This document shows, in pieces, positions 13,309 through 25,959 of a stretch of 64,000 nucleotides of DNA. The DNA is from Ceratodon purpureus (Eukaryota; Streptophyta; Bryopsida; Pseudoditrichales; Ditrichaceae). The notes below the pieces were generated by a model. The model was not told the origin of the DNA. It ran no database searches and saw only the letters and a list, made by a program, of their open reading frames with translations. Every line of letters starts with the position of its first letter. Position 1 is the first letter of the stretch. Made by a program: the position numbers and the translations under genes. Location of the stretch: positions 53,579,972-53,643,971 of the forward strand of contig CM026426.1 in the NCBI GenBank assembly GCA_014871385.1. Direction: 5' to 3'.

Positions 13309-14395
13309 ATTGTGACAGCAAAGAGTGCATTAAATTCCATTAAGTTTTGCTATGATTCCTGCATATTGCTTGACTAATGAATTGTGAAATCCATCTCGTA
13401 ACTTATGTTGTCCAATGATTGTTATATATAATGTATTTTTGTGCTAGCATACCATGTAATATGTTCGTGCTTAATTGGTAGTTTTGTTAAAATCCACAAC
13501 GAAAATGAAATATTTATCAAAGAGTAGGAGCCCTCTTCTGACAATGCAATGGAGGAATAGGAAAAATACACTCTATAAAGTGTGGATATCAACAACATTT
13601 TATAGAAAAACAAAACTACATGGATCAAAAGTTGTGCCATTTGGTGTACAAAGTAATAGAAAATCAAAATCAAAACAAAGATCCATGTCATGGCGTCGTG
13701 GTGTCCAATTTTACAAACATTGTAGGGACATCACTATTGGAAATGAAGAAGGGGACTAGAGAACAATTAGAGCTTGGAATACTTGCTAGCCATGTTATTA
13801 TTATAATAGAGCATGTGTGATGAAGTTAGCAATGACAAATGCACTAATTATTTGGAATAATTAGAATCAACTACTCTTCTATGGAACATTTGAGCCACCA
13901 CTAATGCCATGGTTCAATAATCTTGATTGTCACTCCTAGAGATGCATATATGTGAAGTATTAGTCTAGCATATTTGCATGCAAACTTTCACTTTGTAACA
14001 AAGACCACCATTGAGTGTTGCATAAGCTATCTCTAATAATTTGTTCTTCTATTTGTCTTCGAAGGTCTTTTTTGCTCCTCTCCTAAACATTATAAGATAA
14101 ACATCCACCTCTTACGTTGTTAGTGGTTCCAATAAAGAGTGATCACTAGTCTTATGGATCCAAGTTGGCATAAAAAATTTGTGTTTTGGTAAGGATATTG
14201 TGAAGTATACAATTTATAGATTTGTGAGGTTGAAGTGGATTGTTGGTTTAAAGTATTTTAGTTGAACGTAGAAAGCCTATATCATTCAATTCACTATAGT
14301 ATTGCAACTATCTTGTCCTATTGACGTTGCGCTCTTGTAATCACCATTCTATATAATGTTGTCATAACTTTGTGTTGGAATACCATTCATTAAAA
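13309..14395. other. Intergenic DNA, no gene seen
   Basis: AT-rich, with no frame open long enough to support a gene and no repeat boundary that I recognise. Confidence 0.5.
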
Positions 14396-14485
14396 GAAAT
14401 TTCGGGGTCTCCAAAAGGCCTTGTAAGACAACGCGGATTAGGTGAGCTTCTTGCCCAAACACACCTCTGTTGGGGTTAGTATGAG
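14396..14485. mobile_element. Truncated end of a family A MITE
   Basis: The sequence resembles the reverse complement of the right end of the element at 12863-13308: a GGGGTCTCC motif, then AAGGCCTTGTAAGACA, then GGATTAGGTGAGCTTC. No matching opposite terminus is visible, so this is probably a partial copy. The distal part up to 14620 is unrelated GC-richer DNA. Confidence 0.5.
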
Positions 14486-14669
14486 TCGAGAACGATGCCC
14501 GGAGCGGCTTGACAGGGTTCGGAAGGGAGCTGCGTGGTTGGATTTTGCCTCGTTTGAGTCGACGTGTCAACGGTGTGCGGTGAGCGCCGACGGAGTGGAA
14601 TTTATTGCTCAATAAATTATAAGCTCCCTTGATCCATTACCTCAATCTATGGTTTCTTCGATTTGTTGC

Positions 14670-15406
14670 GGGGGGAAGCACAATAAAGTAGACCACCAAG
14701 TGCAATATGTGATCACTAGGAAGTGAATATGAAGTGTGCTGTTTTTTATAGCTCAAAGCTGATTTTGAGCATTTTGGTGTAGTTTTTGAGCATTTTAGTC
14801 ACTTTTTAAGGTGTCATAAGGTATCTTACACACATCTTCATGAAAAAAACATCTTCAATTGAAACTTAATTTGACCCCTAGTTATAAATCATGAAAATGA
14901 ACTTATCCAAAGTCTTGATTTCTTCATTTGGGGCCCTCTATTGTCTTTAGAGGATGTTTTTTCCAATTTAAAAAACAATGTTCGGTGAAAAAAACCTCAC
15001 AAAAAGTTTCACCGAAAACAGTGTTTTAAAAACGTCCCGGGGATACTTTTTGCCAATCTAGGATTGCAAACACGGCCACCTGGATCATTTCTACAAGCGC
15101 AATGTACAAATGAAGGGCCCCACAAAGTCAAAAGTGAATTCTGTCAAAACTACAATGTAATACGGTCACTTTTCCAAATGACTGCATTCACTTTGTTCAA
15201 CTTTGTGGTGTTCATAGAGGTGTCTCAACTCAACAACTACGAACGCAAATTTCGGAAGTTGTAGTACATCAAGTCTACTTTCCATATCCCAAACTTAATT
15301 TCCCATCAAGAAGTTTTAGATGCCACTTTCTAGTGTGTTTACACAACAGGCTGAAATTGGCAATGAGCTAAGCACTTTTGTGGTCCACTTTATTGTGCTT
15401 CCCCCC
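14670..15406. mobile_element. MITE-like element, 737 bp, about 32-bp TIRs (family B, copy 1)
   Basis: The termini are inverted: GGGGGGAAGCACAATAAAGT at 14670 mirrors ACTTTATTGTGCTTCCCCCC at 15406, and the inverted repeat extends through ggtccactt/aagtagacc. TTGC flanks it on both sides (14666-14669 and 15407-15410), a possible 4-bp target duplication. There is no transposase ORF. A second copy lies at about 25218-25954 with the same body (for example catcttcatgaa and ggccctctattgtctt-like segments) but different outermost bases. Confidence 0.7.
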
Positions 15407-16180
15407 TTGCCTCAACGGATAACACGTGATGGCGCCACCGACTCTGCGCTGTTCACCACTAAGAAAATGTAGCGCACGATTCTGCTTCCCACAATTTGAT
15501 TATGCCACAATGACATGCACAATTCTATGTGATCTCCTAAGATTCCAAATGACAATTGCGCCCCTAATCCGTGGTGAGAAGTTGAATTTCAGATTTACTT
15601 GGGATTGACGTCCGCTAGCAGCAACGGCGCAGTAGGCTCGTTCTTAGTCGGCGACATTGGCTTCATGAGAGAGATGTAAATTGAAGGGAAGGTGATTTTC
15701 CACAATGAACCTCTGTGGTATGTCTATAGATTAATGGGTTTTAGGAATGTGAAATTTGGTACCATCAAACCTTGCTTCCACAATGGTTTCTAATAGAGTA
15801 GTTTCCAGGTTGAAGGTGTGGCCCGTGTTCCACTCAACTATATTAAAAGTAGTCTTGATTGTTAATTCGGTCCTCCTGCAACAACAATAACGGTTTAGAG
15901 AAATTTTTCACATTCTTTTTTGCGTTGAAGGTATCCCAAAATTATAACAACATTTTCCGGTTAGCTGCAGGTACTGAGCAGCTTAGGGGAGATTCAATCA
16001 AATCTTTGATATTTTGAGTTTACGATGGCAATAAGGCCTGCACGCAGCACTCAGTACATTCTCCAAGTTTCACTAGACGCACGCTATGCCCTGATCATCA
16101 GGCAAGGTTTTAAACAAGTAGAACTGCGCATGAGAAGCTCGTTTTGAGCACGAAGGTGTCTTGGAGACACCAACATTGAC
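15407..16180. other. Intergenic DNA, no gene seen
   Basis: No supported ORF and no recognisable repeat boundary. It precedes the coiled-coil relic that starts near 16180 and may be its 5' flank. Confidence 0.4.
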
Positions 16181-18540
16181 TTGAGGAACGATAGAGACAT
16201 TCACCTTGTTGACCCACTAATAGGAAAGCCACCTCCACTCAGAACCCTTAAAGGGTTCATTGAATTCATATGCCATGGAGAGCACGGTCTCCAAGGACCC
16301 ATGGTCATGCTTAAGGGCGAAGCTGTTGCCAAGCAACTCAAGGGTGGCCCAAGATCTCCAAATGGAGAGAATGCGTTGCGCTAACTTAGAGAAGACATGC
16401 ACGGATTTGCGGGCTGAATTACAGGCTATCTGCGATAGCCAAGCCCAAAGGTTGGAACAATTGGAGTGCCATGTGCGAAGTCTCCAAGAAGATGTTGAGT
16501 GTTGGCAGCGGAGGTCCAGCTTCGAAAAGGAGACCACCGTAGGCATGCGACGTAGGGCTCGGGCTCTTAGAGGGATTCACGAGTTGATACGTGGATCACG
16601 TGGAACAAAAGCAAGAGTAAAGCTTATGCAGACACTGTTGCAACGAGATTTTGTGCTGTATGCTGTCAACAGAAACCGGGGGGAGCATCGACGTCGACGC
16701 ATGTGAGGGGATAAAGAATTCGAAGGTAGAACCGCAATAGCGCTAGCTCGGATTTTGTCAAGGCATGAAGGTGTAGCCTTTGCTTCTCAGCCTTTTATGG
16801 CACATGTTGAGGCGGAGTTTGCCAACAATGTGCTTAAATCGATTAGTAAGAGTATAGGACCAGACAAAATTCTTGCTGCTTGCAACCAGGCAGGCATGTC
16901 CCATTAGAGATATGATGCTATCTACAAAATAGTGAAGGCTCCTATTGCTGATTTCAACAAAGGAGGGACCGGCCGTATCTTACTAAGCCCCTATCATGTG
17001 AAAATCCTTCGGCAGCAATTGAATGCCAACATGCCACAGTATATTGGTGAAAACTACCATGGTGAAGGTCGATTGACGCTGCCAACAAGTTCTAAGAAGA
17101 ACAAGAAGTCTGAGGACATGGTAAAAGAAGTCGTCTTGACTCAGAAGAATTTCCTTTTCATAGACCTTGAGGTTGTCCAAAGGAGCATGGTGATTTTCTA
17201 CGGAATCACAGAAGTAGGTGTGTTCTTCCATCGGTCATGTAAGCACCTCAATTTGTTGTTTTCAGTGTTTGCTGTCAGTAGATCCACCTTGCGAGTTGTA
17301 TTGTGCCCTCACAACCACTTGCCATATTTCCACAGAGTTGAAAGGGTCACTGCTGGTATTTGTCATGAAATTGGACGAGGCTGAGATTGTGAATGGCAAT
17401 AAAATTTGAACTTGTCAGTATCACATTGATGAATAAGGCACTAGACACAAACATTCACAAGGACCATGCCATGTTTTTCTCAGTCTAATTGGAGCAGGAC
17501 ATTTGGTGAGTTGCAACCTTCCAAGTGGAGAAGAATTCCTACAAAGTCGTCTCGTGGATATTTGAAAAATCCAAGTTCTCAACTATGAATAAAGCATAGT
17601 CCAATGGCCAGAAACTTCAAGTCTCTGAAGTTGGCGAATTCCATGTAGAGTGGCATGTGGCCGCGGATATGATGACAATTAAGTGTATGTATGTGCTTCA
17701 ATCCGGGCCTGAACAAGTGCAATGAATTGCATATATTGCAAGCAAAAGAGGGTTATTCCTGCCGTGGGGACAGTAAGTCTGGCGAATGTGCCATCAAAAA
17801 GCCTCTTGAATCCAACTATCTTGCCAATTCCATTGTATAGAGTCACATTTGTACATTGCATGTCTAGGTTCAATTAACGGAGAAAATTGTGCATTAGCAT
17901 ATTATTTATGTGTGTAACATACATGATCAAAGACTCAGGGCTACAACAATAGAGCAGATGGAGAAGTCCTTATCAGCAATCTGGCTGTTGATAGCATATA
18001 CTTGTGAGGCACGCCAGTTGGTTTGTGGAGGAACACAATAGCTTGTTTGTCTAAGGTTGCGAGAGTTTGGAGAAATCTCATCATCAAGTGAAGGCGGCAA
18101 ATCAGACGCATGCAACTCATGGTGGTGGCAAAGAGCACATTAGTGTTATTTTGCAACAATTCCACCATTGGTACCGAAATATACAACATTGGTATAACAA
18201 GAAATTAGAGTGTGCCACAGTTCTCAATACCCCGGTTGATGAAGCAAGGCTGGCAGCTGCGTGTAGAAGACGTGAGCAATGGCATCAATTAAATGCTGCT
18301 AGGGCGTTGGAGAATTGGCGGTCTAGGCAACGGCATGTTGGCAACGCGTAGGTGTGTGATGACTCCATCACAGATGGTGGATGCGACAATGTCCAACCAT
18401 CAGATTTTTCCAACAAAGAGGTCTCTGAGGAGGCTGGCAACAATGAAGATCCTGACGAAGGTAGCAAATCCACCGACAGTGAGGACGTTGGCAACAACAT
18501 GGACAGTGACGAAGCATGCCAACATTCGTGCCTGAATTGA
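16181..18540 (+). pseudogene. Decayed transposase-like gene with N-terminal coiled coil
   Basis: Several frames on + join into one protein-like reading broken by stops and frameshifts. 16260-16706 encodes 148 aa with a heptad-rich coiled coil (LRAEL, RLEQLE, RSLQED) and a basic tail. 16710-17200 continues with ILSRHEGVAF, GYDAIYK-like and HVKILRQQLN segments. 17450-17880 contains WHVAADMMTIKCMY and an ILPIPLYRV stretch, which resemble the middle of some plant DNA-transposon proteins (a GDLKTL-like Asp motif followed by Cys pairs). 18067-18351 encodes a His/Trp/Arg-rich helix, and the frame then turns acidic to 18540. I cannot assign a superfamily. It is broken and not expected to work. Confidence 0.45.
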
Positions 18541-19017
18541 GTGCAATGCGTTATAAACTCACTTTATGGACATATAGAATGTGGCTGCCAACAATGTTTT
18601 CTTTTGGATAGTTTAGACCATGTCTATCCCCTAAACATGTTATTTGGGTTTATTATTCAATAACAATCTACGGACACAATTATCAAAGTTTTCGGATTTT
18701 ATCAGTAATTCACTAAAGTGGCTAATCCAAGCAAATGTTAATCTCTATAATGAAGGACGCTTGGGGAAAGTAGCAACTTCACCAATGATGAGGAAGCTGG
18801 CAACAACGTGGAGAGTGACAAAGCTGCCAACATCCGTGTGTAAATTGACTACAATGCGTTTTAATAATTATGTTGTGGCCATGTAGAATGTCACTACCAA
18901 CAATGTTTTCATTTAAATAAATTAGACCATGATTCTCTCTTTAACATGTTTTTTGGATAATTTACTAAAGTGGCTAATCTAAGCACTTATTAATCTCCAT
19001 AATGAGGGATTCAATGA
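18455..19017. repeat. Tandem duplication of about 305 bp
   Basis: Copy A is about 18455-18758 and copy B about 18760-19017. Shared landmarks in order are agtagcaa, gctggcaacaac, agtgac, acaatgcg, tagaatgt, ccaacaatgtttt, ttagaccatg and actaaagtggctaat. The copies differ by substitutions and small gaps. It overlaps the acidic tail of the preceding relic, so the duplication probably postdates that insertion. Confidence 0.7.
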
Positions 19018-19239
19018 ATGTGCCTAAGTAATCATATGTACTAGTCACCCTAAAATCAAGATTTTAATTTGTCAGGCAATTTTCTTTAAACCCACATCAA
19101 ATGGGGAAGTGAGGGTTAAGGCCGTGGCAATGATATGCATGGAGTGGCAATTAAGGCCTTTGTGAGCTTCTCACCAATTTCTTAAGCTCCCCTTAATAAA
19201 CTTTGTTTAAGAGTCTCAACCCCACGTTAAAGCATTCTA

Positions 19240-21555
19240 ATGTCCTCTTCAAGTACACTTGGCTTTGTTCCCATATGGTGCGAGTGGTTGACTCCAGGAC
19301 TCTTGTCTACCTCTTTCTTTTCCGGCCGTCCGTTTGCTCTAGCAAGCACCCTTGCAATTGCATTGACAAGGCAGTACTTGGGTGCCGTGGAGATTCACAG
19401 TGTTGTGGGCAGCATCTTGATCACGCACCCCGCCATGACATTGAGGACTATGACAGGTGCAGAAGAGGAGCGCCGCAGCACTCGGGAGGAGGGGGATGTC
19501 GAGATTCTTCGGTTGACGCAGCTGCAGCATGAGGAGGGCAGCGAGCTTCACATCTTTAAGCACCGGCAACCGGGCTGCGAGGTAAGCTATCACCATGCCC
19601 ATTTTTTAATTTTTTTTGGAGCTTCTCATTTTTGCTGAATTGGAGCGCATCGGTCATGGCAAAGTCTACATAATTATTGAGTCAGGGCCGCCAGGATCCT
19701 CAAATTTGAAGGTTTGCTGTTGACGAACTTCAAATCTAATCTGCATGAAGATTTCTTCCATTGCACCTTTGGGCTCTCCAACAGTGGCTACAAATTCTTG
19801 GACCTCAAGAGCGACAATTTTTGCAAGAAGTTGTTGTTTTTGGAGAAGTGGCCGGAGCGGTCATCAAGGCGGCACTACGTTGCCGACTGTGAGGATGGTG
19901 AGGCGGTGAAGACATACTTGCAAATGCATCGGAAGATTTAGGGAGGTGACCCCGACAATGGCACATTTGAGACATCCTTCCTTTGAGCATGCCACTTGTT
20001 TTTTGAGGAGGGCAAGGACGTGAATTTCGCCCAGAAGACAAAGGTGCTACAGAAGGCGTGTGAGAAGCAGGTTGCACGCAATTTGATGAAGCTTTCACCC
20101 CTGGCATTGAGGGAGAAGATCGAAGCCATCATTGACTTCCTTGTAGGCCACATTCCCAGCGGTCCAAGCTACAAAGGCAAAGGCACAGCTGATGAGGAGC
20201 CGCGTGGTTGCCGGATTGTTGGAGCTACCACTAAGGCACTCAAGACGTCGGAGGTAAAGAAGGTGAGAGCTCGTAGATCCGTCAACCCTTTAGCAAAAAC
20301 TATGAAGGGGAAGAAGCGCAAGCCCCTCACTAAAGCCAACACGGAGAAGCCATTGGTGGCAACGGATTTTAAGCAGGTCCTAGAGCAATAGCGCTTGAAG
20401 AAGAAGTCATTGGAACAAGCACTTGTGAAGGTGGAGGCTAATTGGGAGTGCGTTAAGACAGATTTGGCAGACCAATGGGCCTTCATGATGGAGAAGGGAG
20501 AAGAAGAATCAAAGTACTATGAGAACGTTGGTGTCGCCCTTGCTGCCAACAAGAAAGTAGCGGCCGTTGGCAATGACGAAGAGAAGAGGCGCTTCGATCA
20601 GATGGCCCGTTTAGGCCAAGACAAGTTGGCTCTTGCAAGCAGAGCAACTTAAGAAGCCCAAAGGCGCTGTGACAGAGTCCTCCAAAAATTGGCGGAGATG
20701 ATAGTCGGTGAGGAGAAACGCCATGCTGAAATTGACGCAATGACAGCAGAGATCTTGTCCTTAGAGTTTGCATCAGCATTCTTACAACCAAAGAAAGTGC
20801 TGGCACAATACCCCTGGGAGTTTCGACTCCTACCAATAGCCTTGAATGACACATGCTCGATCTGCGAGCGTTACTTTGTTGACACCTGCTGCGTACCACT
20901 AACTTGTGGCTGCTTTGCACATTGACAATGTATGTTTGAATTTGTCTTCTCCTAGGAGCGCGGTATGACCAGATGGTGGCGTGGACAGTGGGGATTTGAA
21001 CTAGATGCTAAGGCCTAGGAGGAATTGCGCAAAATCGAAGAGATTATGATGTTCATGCCTGCTTCACCACATCTTGGCAGCAAACTACATGGTGGAAACA
21101 CGAGGCCTGCTCCCCCACTGTGCCCATGCTTTCTTCAAAGAAACCGGAGGTTGGCACTAAAGACACCAATAGACTGTCAGACGATGCCTTCAAACGTGTG
21201 GCTCATGCCAAAGCCAACAAGGTTTTGTTGGCACATGCCTTAGCGACCCCTCTCTTGTTGCCAAGTGCCCATATTTCTCAAGTATTATGTTTCCACTACC
21301 AACTCACTGATCTAGGTTTATTGGCACCAACTGTAGAGGAGGTAAAAGACGGTGAAGACACATTGACATTTGACGTTGTAGAGCCTACGCAAGCCTCTCC
21401 TGATGAGACCCACGATGACGACTGCGGAGATGAACATAGCTCTGATAATGAGACGCACGCTATAGAGACCATAGAGATCGCAGAGGACAACGCCAACATG
21501 GAAGGTCTCATCAGCCTCGTTGATACAATCGCTAGTGATGCGGCACTCGAGTAGA
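19240..21555 (+). pseudogene. Decayed gene of unknown family: coiled coil and RING-like Cys cluster
   Basis: Consecutive + frames read as one degraded protein. 19714-19941 is protein-like (KFLDLKSDNF). 19996-20391 encodes 131 aa with a Lys/Arg-rich, nuclear-localisation-like stretch (KGKKRKPL). 20395-20652 encodes 85 aa of charged helix. 20689-20925 continues with a helix and then CSICERYFVDTCCVPLTC followed by GCFAH, after which QCMFEF and WWRGQWGFELD appear past a stop. The Cys spacing is RING/zinc-binding-like (CxxC, then C-x-C-x-x-H-type). 21120-21554 is acidic. The start is unknown and internal stops are present. It may be a mobile-element protein, given the setting. Confidence 0.4.
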
Positions 21556-22672
21556 TGCCCACGATATGTTGTCCATAAGACTTTTTTGAGCGTTGCCGGC
21601 GTTGTTATGGTTGAGTAGTAGCCCACTGTTTTGGAGCCAGGGGCTCCCGAATGAGGTCATTTTTTGCTATCAGCAATGTGAGCAAGGGACCGTTAGCGTC
21701 CAAACACCTCAAACTTTCTTCAAGTTGAAAACAATTTTTATTTCCAAACTCAGAATTTCTAAAAGAAATGGGAACTTTCTAAATTTCACCTTCTGGAATT
21801 TTTTATTACAAATTTGGAAGAGCATGTAGGAACCACATTCACACATGTCCATGCAGCTGATTACCCTCTTGCAACATGGTTTTGCAAGCATTTCATGCTT
21901 TTGCGTTGCCAACAAGTTCACACCTCAGCCGTTACTGCTTGTTGAAAGCAAAGCTCAATCGCAAACAAGGACTGTAAAAAATTGTAATTTCTTAAATTTA
22001 ATGGACTATTTTTTTTATTGCAACCCTGACCCAATGTTTGCACCTCATTCATCCATGTCCATGAAGCTGAATTGACGCTTGCAAATTTGATTTGTCAAGA
22101 GTCGCTATTTTCATCATCATTGAAAGCAAGAAAACAGAAATCTTTGAAATGCCTATATACTATAATTTGGGGGTGCACCACGAACTAAACGGGTGACAAA
22201 ATGTTAATAGAGCAAGTACTACACAAAGCGCAATTTGAATAGCGCAACCAAAACTTGAACTCTTTAACGAGTTTGTAAATGACCTCATGAGGTCTCGCAT
22301 ACCGTAATTACTTATCCCCAAAATCCCTTATCCTATAGCTCCATAATCTGGATCCTTTTGGGAACCATGACCTGAGCAGCTGTAAGGTGTCTCTCATAAC
22401 GTTGGTTGATCTGCACCTAACAAATTCTCTTAGTTTCATTTGCTAACAGCAAGGAGCCTAACCATGTCTACCAAAAACACTAGCAGTTAGTTTTGGTTGT
22501 TGCTAGCAAAATTACAACCATGAGTAAACCAAAAACAAACCCTCTTTCTTTCCATACAAAACAACAAAGAGTCCAACCATGTGCACCAAACCATAGCCCG
22601 GTTTTCTACTGTTTGGTGGCTGCAATGAGCAGAACCTCATGTATCAAAAACCCATAGAATGGTACAATAATT
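21556..22672. other. Intergenic DNA with a weak direct duplication
   Basis: There is no gene. Segments around 21765-21870 and 21975-22090 resemble each other (both end in catgtccatg-agctga with a preceding T-rich tract), indicating an old local duplication of about 90 bp. Confidence 0.4.
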
Positions 22673-23374
22673 TCAGCCAAACGGCATGATGAATTTTGTT
22701 AGGACTCGTACCTTTTTCTCCCAAACACCAATGGCATCTATCACAACCATGTTGTACCCTTTAATTACGCCGTCTCTAAGCGTCATTGCAATTTCGTGGC
22801 GCAGGTGGGATACTGGCCATGCCTTGTCGACTTCGTATGTTGGCAGCGCGTTCTCTCTAAATATAAAACACGCTTCCACCATCTCCACGTCCGATAGGTG
22901 GTCAATCGCATCCCACTTATTGTTGGCACCTCTCTTACATCTTGTATACATGAACGTGGTGTATAATGTCTGCCTTCCTACATGATAGCGGAAGACAATG
23001 CTGGACTTGTTGCCAATGCACTTGACAACATCTTGGCCAATGTGAAACTTCTTGTCCCACCGAGGGTTCATCAAACTCCTTAGCAAAGCCTCAGATGGAC
23101 TGTTCAAAACAAATAGTATAGGTGTCCGTCTAATGCTGTCAACAACTACCGCAAACAAATCAACCATAACATGAATTGGCATAAACCACTATTGGTGGAC
23201 GAAGGTGCTACCGGTTGTTGCTTTCATAGCATTTGCAAAATCAAATGTGAGCCTAGTCCTGAATGCCTCAGATGTGTGCATGTCTGGCAAAGGCCATCTC
23301 ACATCATTGAATCCTGGGAGTAGAAGTGCCTCTACCTTTCTATACGGCGTATCACCTGTTGGAGGCATATACAT
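22673..23374 (-). pseudogene. Broken ORF pair, unknown protein
   Basis: On - the frame from 23374 reads 61 codons, meets one stop at about 23189, and continues in the same frame for 169 codons to 22673. The sequence is well-mixed protein rather than low complexity, with RWPLPDMHT, PRWDKKFHIGQDVVKC and a C-terminal KGYNMVVIDAIGVWEKK. I do not recognise the family. Its position in a field of elements suggests a transposon protein fragment. The single in-frame stop suggests a fairly young pseudogene, or an intron or readthrough. Confidence 0.4.
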
Positions 23375-24540
23375 TTAGGCCTTTCTTATTTATAAGATTA
23401 GTTTTAACGCATAAATATACTTTAGTTAATATATAAAATTTTATCAAGTTACATCAGTCAAATCTAGTTTGACGTGTCTATATTATCTTCAATTTTAAAG
23501 GTTTGACAATGTTCACCTTAATGGCATTCTTTAATAATCTTTATATGTTTTTATGGACATTCAATTTGAGTTTTGAAATTTTTGGTTTAACTTTGACTTG
23601 CACCATAACTGGCAATTAACGACAAGAGCTTTTCTAGAAGTTTAGTTCATAAAAAGTACCCTTAACATAATAATGAGCTTATAATGAGGTCTATGAGGTG
23701 CTCACTACACATATCTTTCATTTAGGGTTGTGACGAAGGCCATTTCCGTTATAATGTTGGGACGTCACATCATCTATTTGTTGTGGCATTATGCCGGAAC
23801 TTGCCATTACTAGTAACTGACTAGATATTGAGCACGTTTTAGATGTAATTACATTACATCAATTTGGATACATAGGATGAAAGATGTACTAGATTCATTC
23901 CAAAAATTTAGCAATAGAAATTAACAGTGAATTTAAAAAAACATGTTTCAAAATTACCTTCGATACAAATTCTTTAGGTATATGATTAAAAATACAATAA
24001 ATTATTTATTACCATTACTTTTAATTACTCATATTTTTTATTCAATTTAAAATTTCATAAATTATGAATGGAAAAATAAAGTTAATATTGGTGACTAAAA
24101 ACATATGATTTTCTCATCAAAATTCCACAATCCAAATCAAAAGAATCTCAAAGTTACATTATTATTAAAATATGATATAAGCACTACTTTGTACATTTGT
24201 CAGCTTTGAAGTAATTACATCTTCTTTAACTATATAATATTGAAATTCAATTCTATGTCTTTCAAACAAACAATAATACTTATTTAGCTAACATTTCACA
24301 GAAAAATTCATAAACATTGTTATAAATCTAAATTAAATGTAAGTAACTCGTAGAACCGTGCCGTTGAGCACGTTGACATTAGTTTAATATTAATGATTTT
24401 TATAAACTTCAAATAATCTGATTCAAAAATTAAAAATTGGTTGCAGCTTCTTATTTTAGATACCTCAGCTACAATAATTTTACTGGGAGGTTTAATGTTG
24501 ACTATGTTCAAGACATCGACCAGCTGTGAGTTCCCGTATC
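23375..24540. other. Very AT-rich spacer, no gene seen
   Basis: The interval has long A/T runs and frequent stops in all frames. No repeat boundary was identified. Confidence 0.5.
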
Positions 24541-24544
24541 ACGC

Positions 24545-25215
24545 GAACCCTGTACACGCAGACAAGTAATGCTCAGGGTAGGTGGGCGGGTCAGTAGATG
24601 GAAGTGTTGGTAGTTTACAGTCGGTTGTCCTCAAGTCGGCTTCGTTTCTAGCCTGGACCTTCAATGACTCTCATAAGGTAATTGTCCCTACCACAAACAC
24701 GTCGTCTTTTGATAGCAAAAGCCTATCCTTTTCTTCATCAGTTAGCCCTGCAGTTAAATTATAGCACACCAATACCTCAGGGAGCTTTGGTAAGGGGCCG
24801 GTCCATTGGTTGATGGAGATGGTTTTTGCTGCACCATTTCCTTGGATGGTCACCAACTTATTACCCTAGTCATGAGTAGCTTTGACGTCAATGAGCCAAG
24901 GTTGACCTAGTAGCATGATGAACGCTTCATTAACCTCCTTGTTGCAATGAGGCACATGTTATAGGAAATCCCATGAATATGGATTCATGCATTGCGTATC
25001 AGCCCAACCGGTTCCACCGCTGCTTGGTCAGCCATTTGCAGCCGGGAAGGTGCCGGAGATGGCTCCTTCAGTCCCAAACGTAAGCGTTCTTCTTTTATAA
25101 TCAGGTTGACTCCCGATCCTTCGTCCAAAAGTACATTTTCAAGTGTCAAATTTCCCACCTGCACAGAGATTTCGGAAGACGGTACTCAATATTCACATAG
25201 TCTACCTTCTCGCCC
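24545..25215 (-). pseudogene. Ty3/gypsy protease-region relic
   Basis: Read on -, this matches the intact polyprotein at 37043-44083 across the segment after the protease active site. Shared words include KEVNEA, MLLGx[38 protein letters not shown] and finally TYPEH. Upstream, weakly preserved bits match the GLKEPSPAP region. Stops and frameshifts interrupt it, and both ends are truncated, the upstream one at the family B MITE that begins at about 25218. It shows that the gypsy lineage had inserted here before. Confidence 0.8.
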
Positions 25216-25217
25216 TA

Positions 25218-25954
25218 GGGTGTAAGCACGACAAAGTGAACCACAAAGTGACACATGTGATCATTTGGAAGTGATTATGAAGTGTGCTGTCTTTCAAAGC
25301 TCAAATCTGATTTTAAGCACTTTGGTGTGGTTTTTGAGCATTTTAGTCACGTTTTTGGGTGTCATAAGGTATCTTGTATGCATCTTCATGAAGAAAAGAT
25401 CTTCAAATGAAACTTAAATTGACCGCAAGTTCTAAATCATGAAAATGAACTTTTTCAAAGTCTTCATTTCTTCATTTGGTGCCCTCTATTGTCTTAAGAG
25501 GATGTTTCTTTCAATTAATAAAATAATGTTTGGTGAAAAAAAAGTGACAAAAAGTATCACGGAAAAGACCTTCCTAAAAACATCCTTGCGGTACTTTTGG
25601 AACCCTAAAGCAAACAATGAGTATATGAATTGCCTATTTTAGTATACATCTTAAACATACAGAGGGCACCACTTCATCAAAAGTGATTTTTAGATAGTTT
25701 TTGATTCTTTTATAGCCACTTTTTCAAATGACTGCATTGACTTTGCTTGAGTTTGAAGCCCTCATACAATAACTTTAAAGTGTCTACTTTGCATGAAACT
25801 TTTCCGAGTTGTACAATAACAAATTGAGAATCTATATTAGCAAAAAAATTGACTTCAATTACATCTTTCCATCATTTTTGTAAGGTTTTTGCAAAAGGGC
25901 TGAAATTGACAAATAGATAAGCACTTTTTTGGTCCACTTTACCATGCTTACACC
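25218..25954. mobile_element. MITE-like element (family B, copy 2)
   Basis: The inverted termini are GGGTGTAAGCACGACAAAGT at 25218 and a mirror ending ACCATGCTTACACC at 25954, flanked on both sides by CCCTA (25213-25217 and 25955-25959), a likely 5-bp target duplication. The body matches the 14670-15406 copy over most of its length in the same orientation. The outermost dozen bases differ between copies. There is no coding capacity. Confidence 0.7.
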
Positions 25955-25959
25955 CCCTA

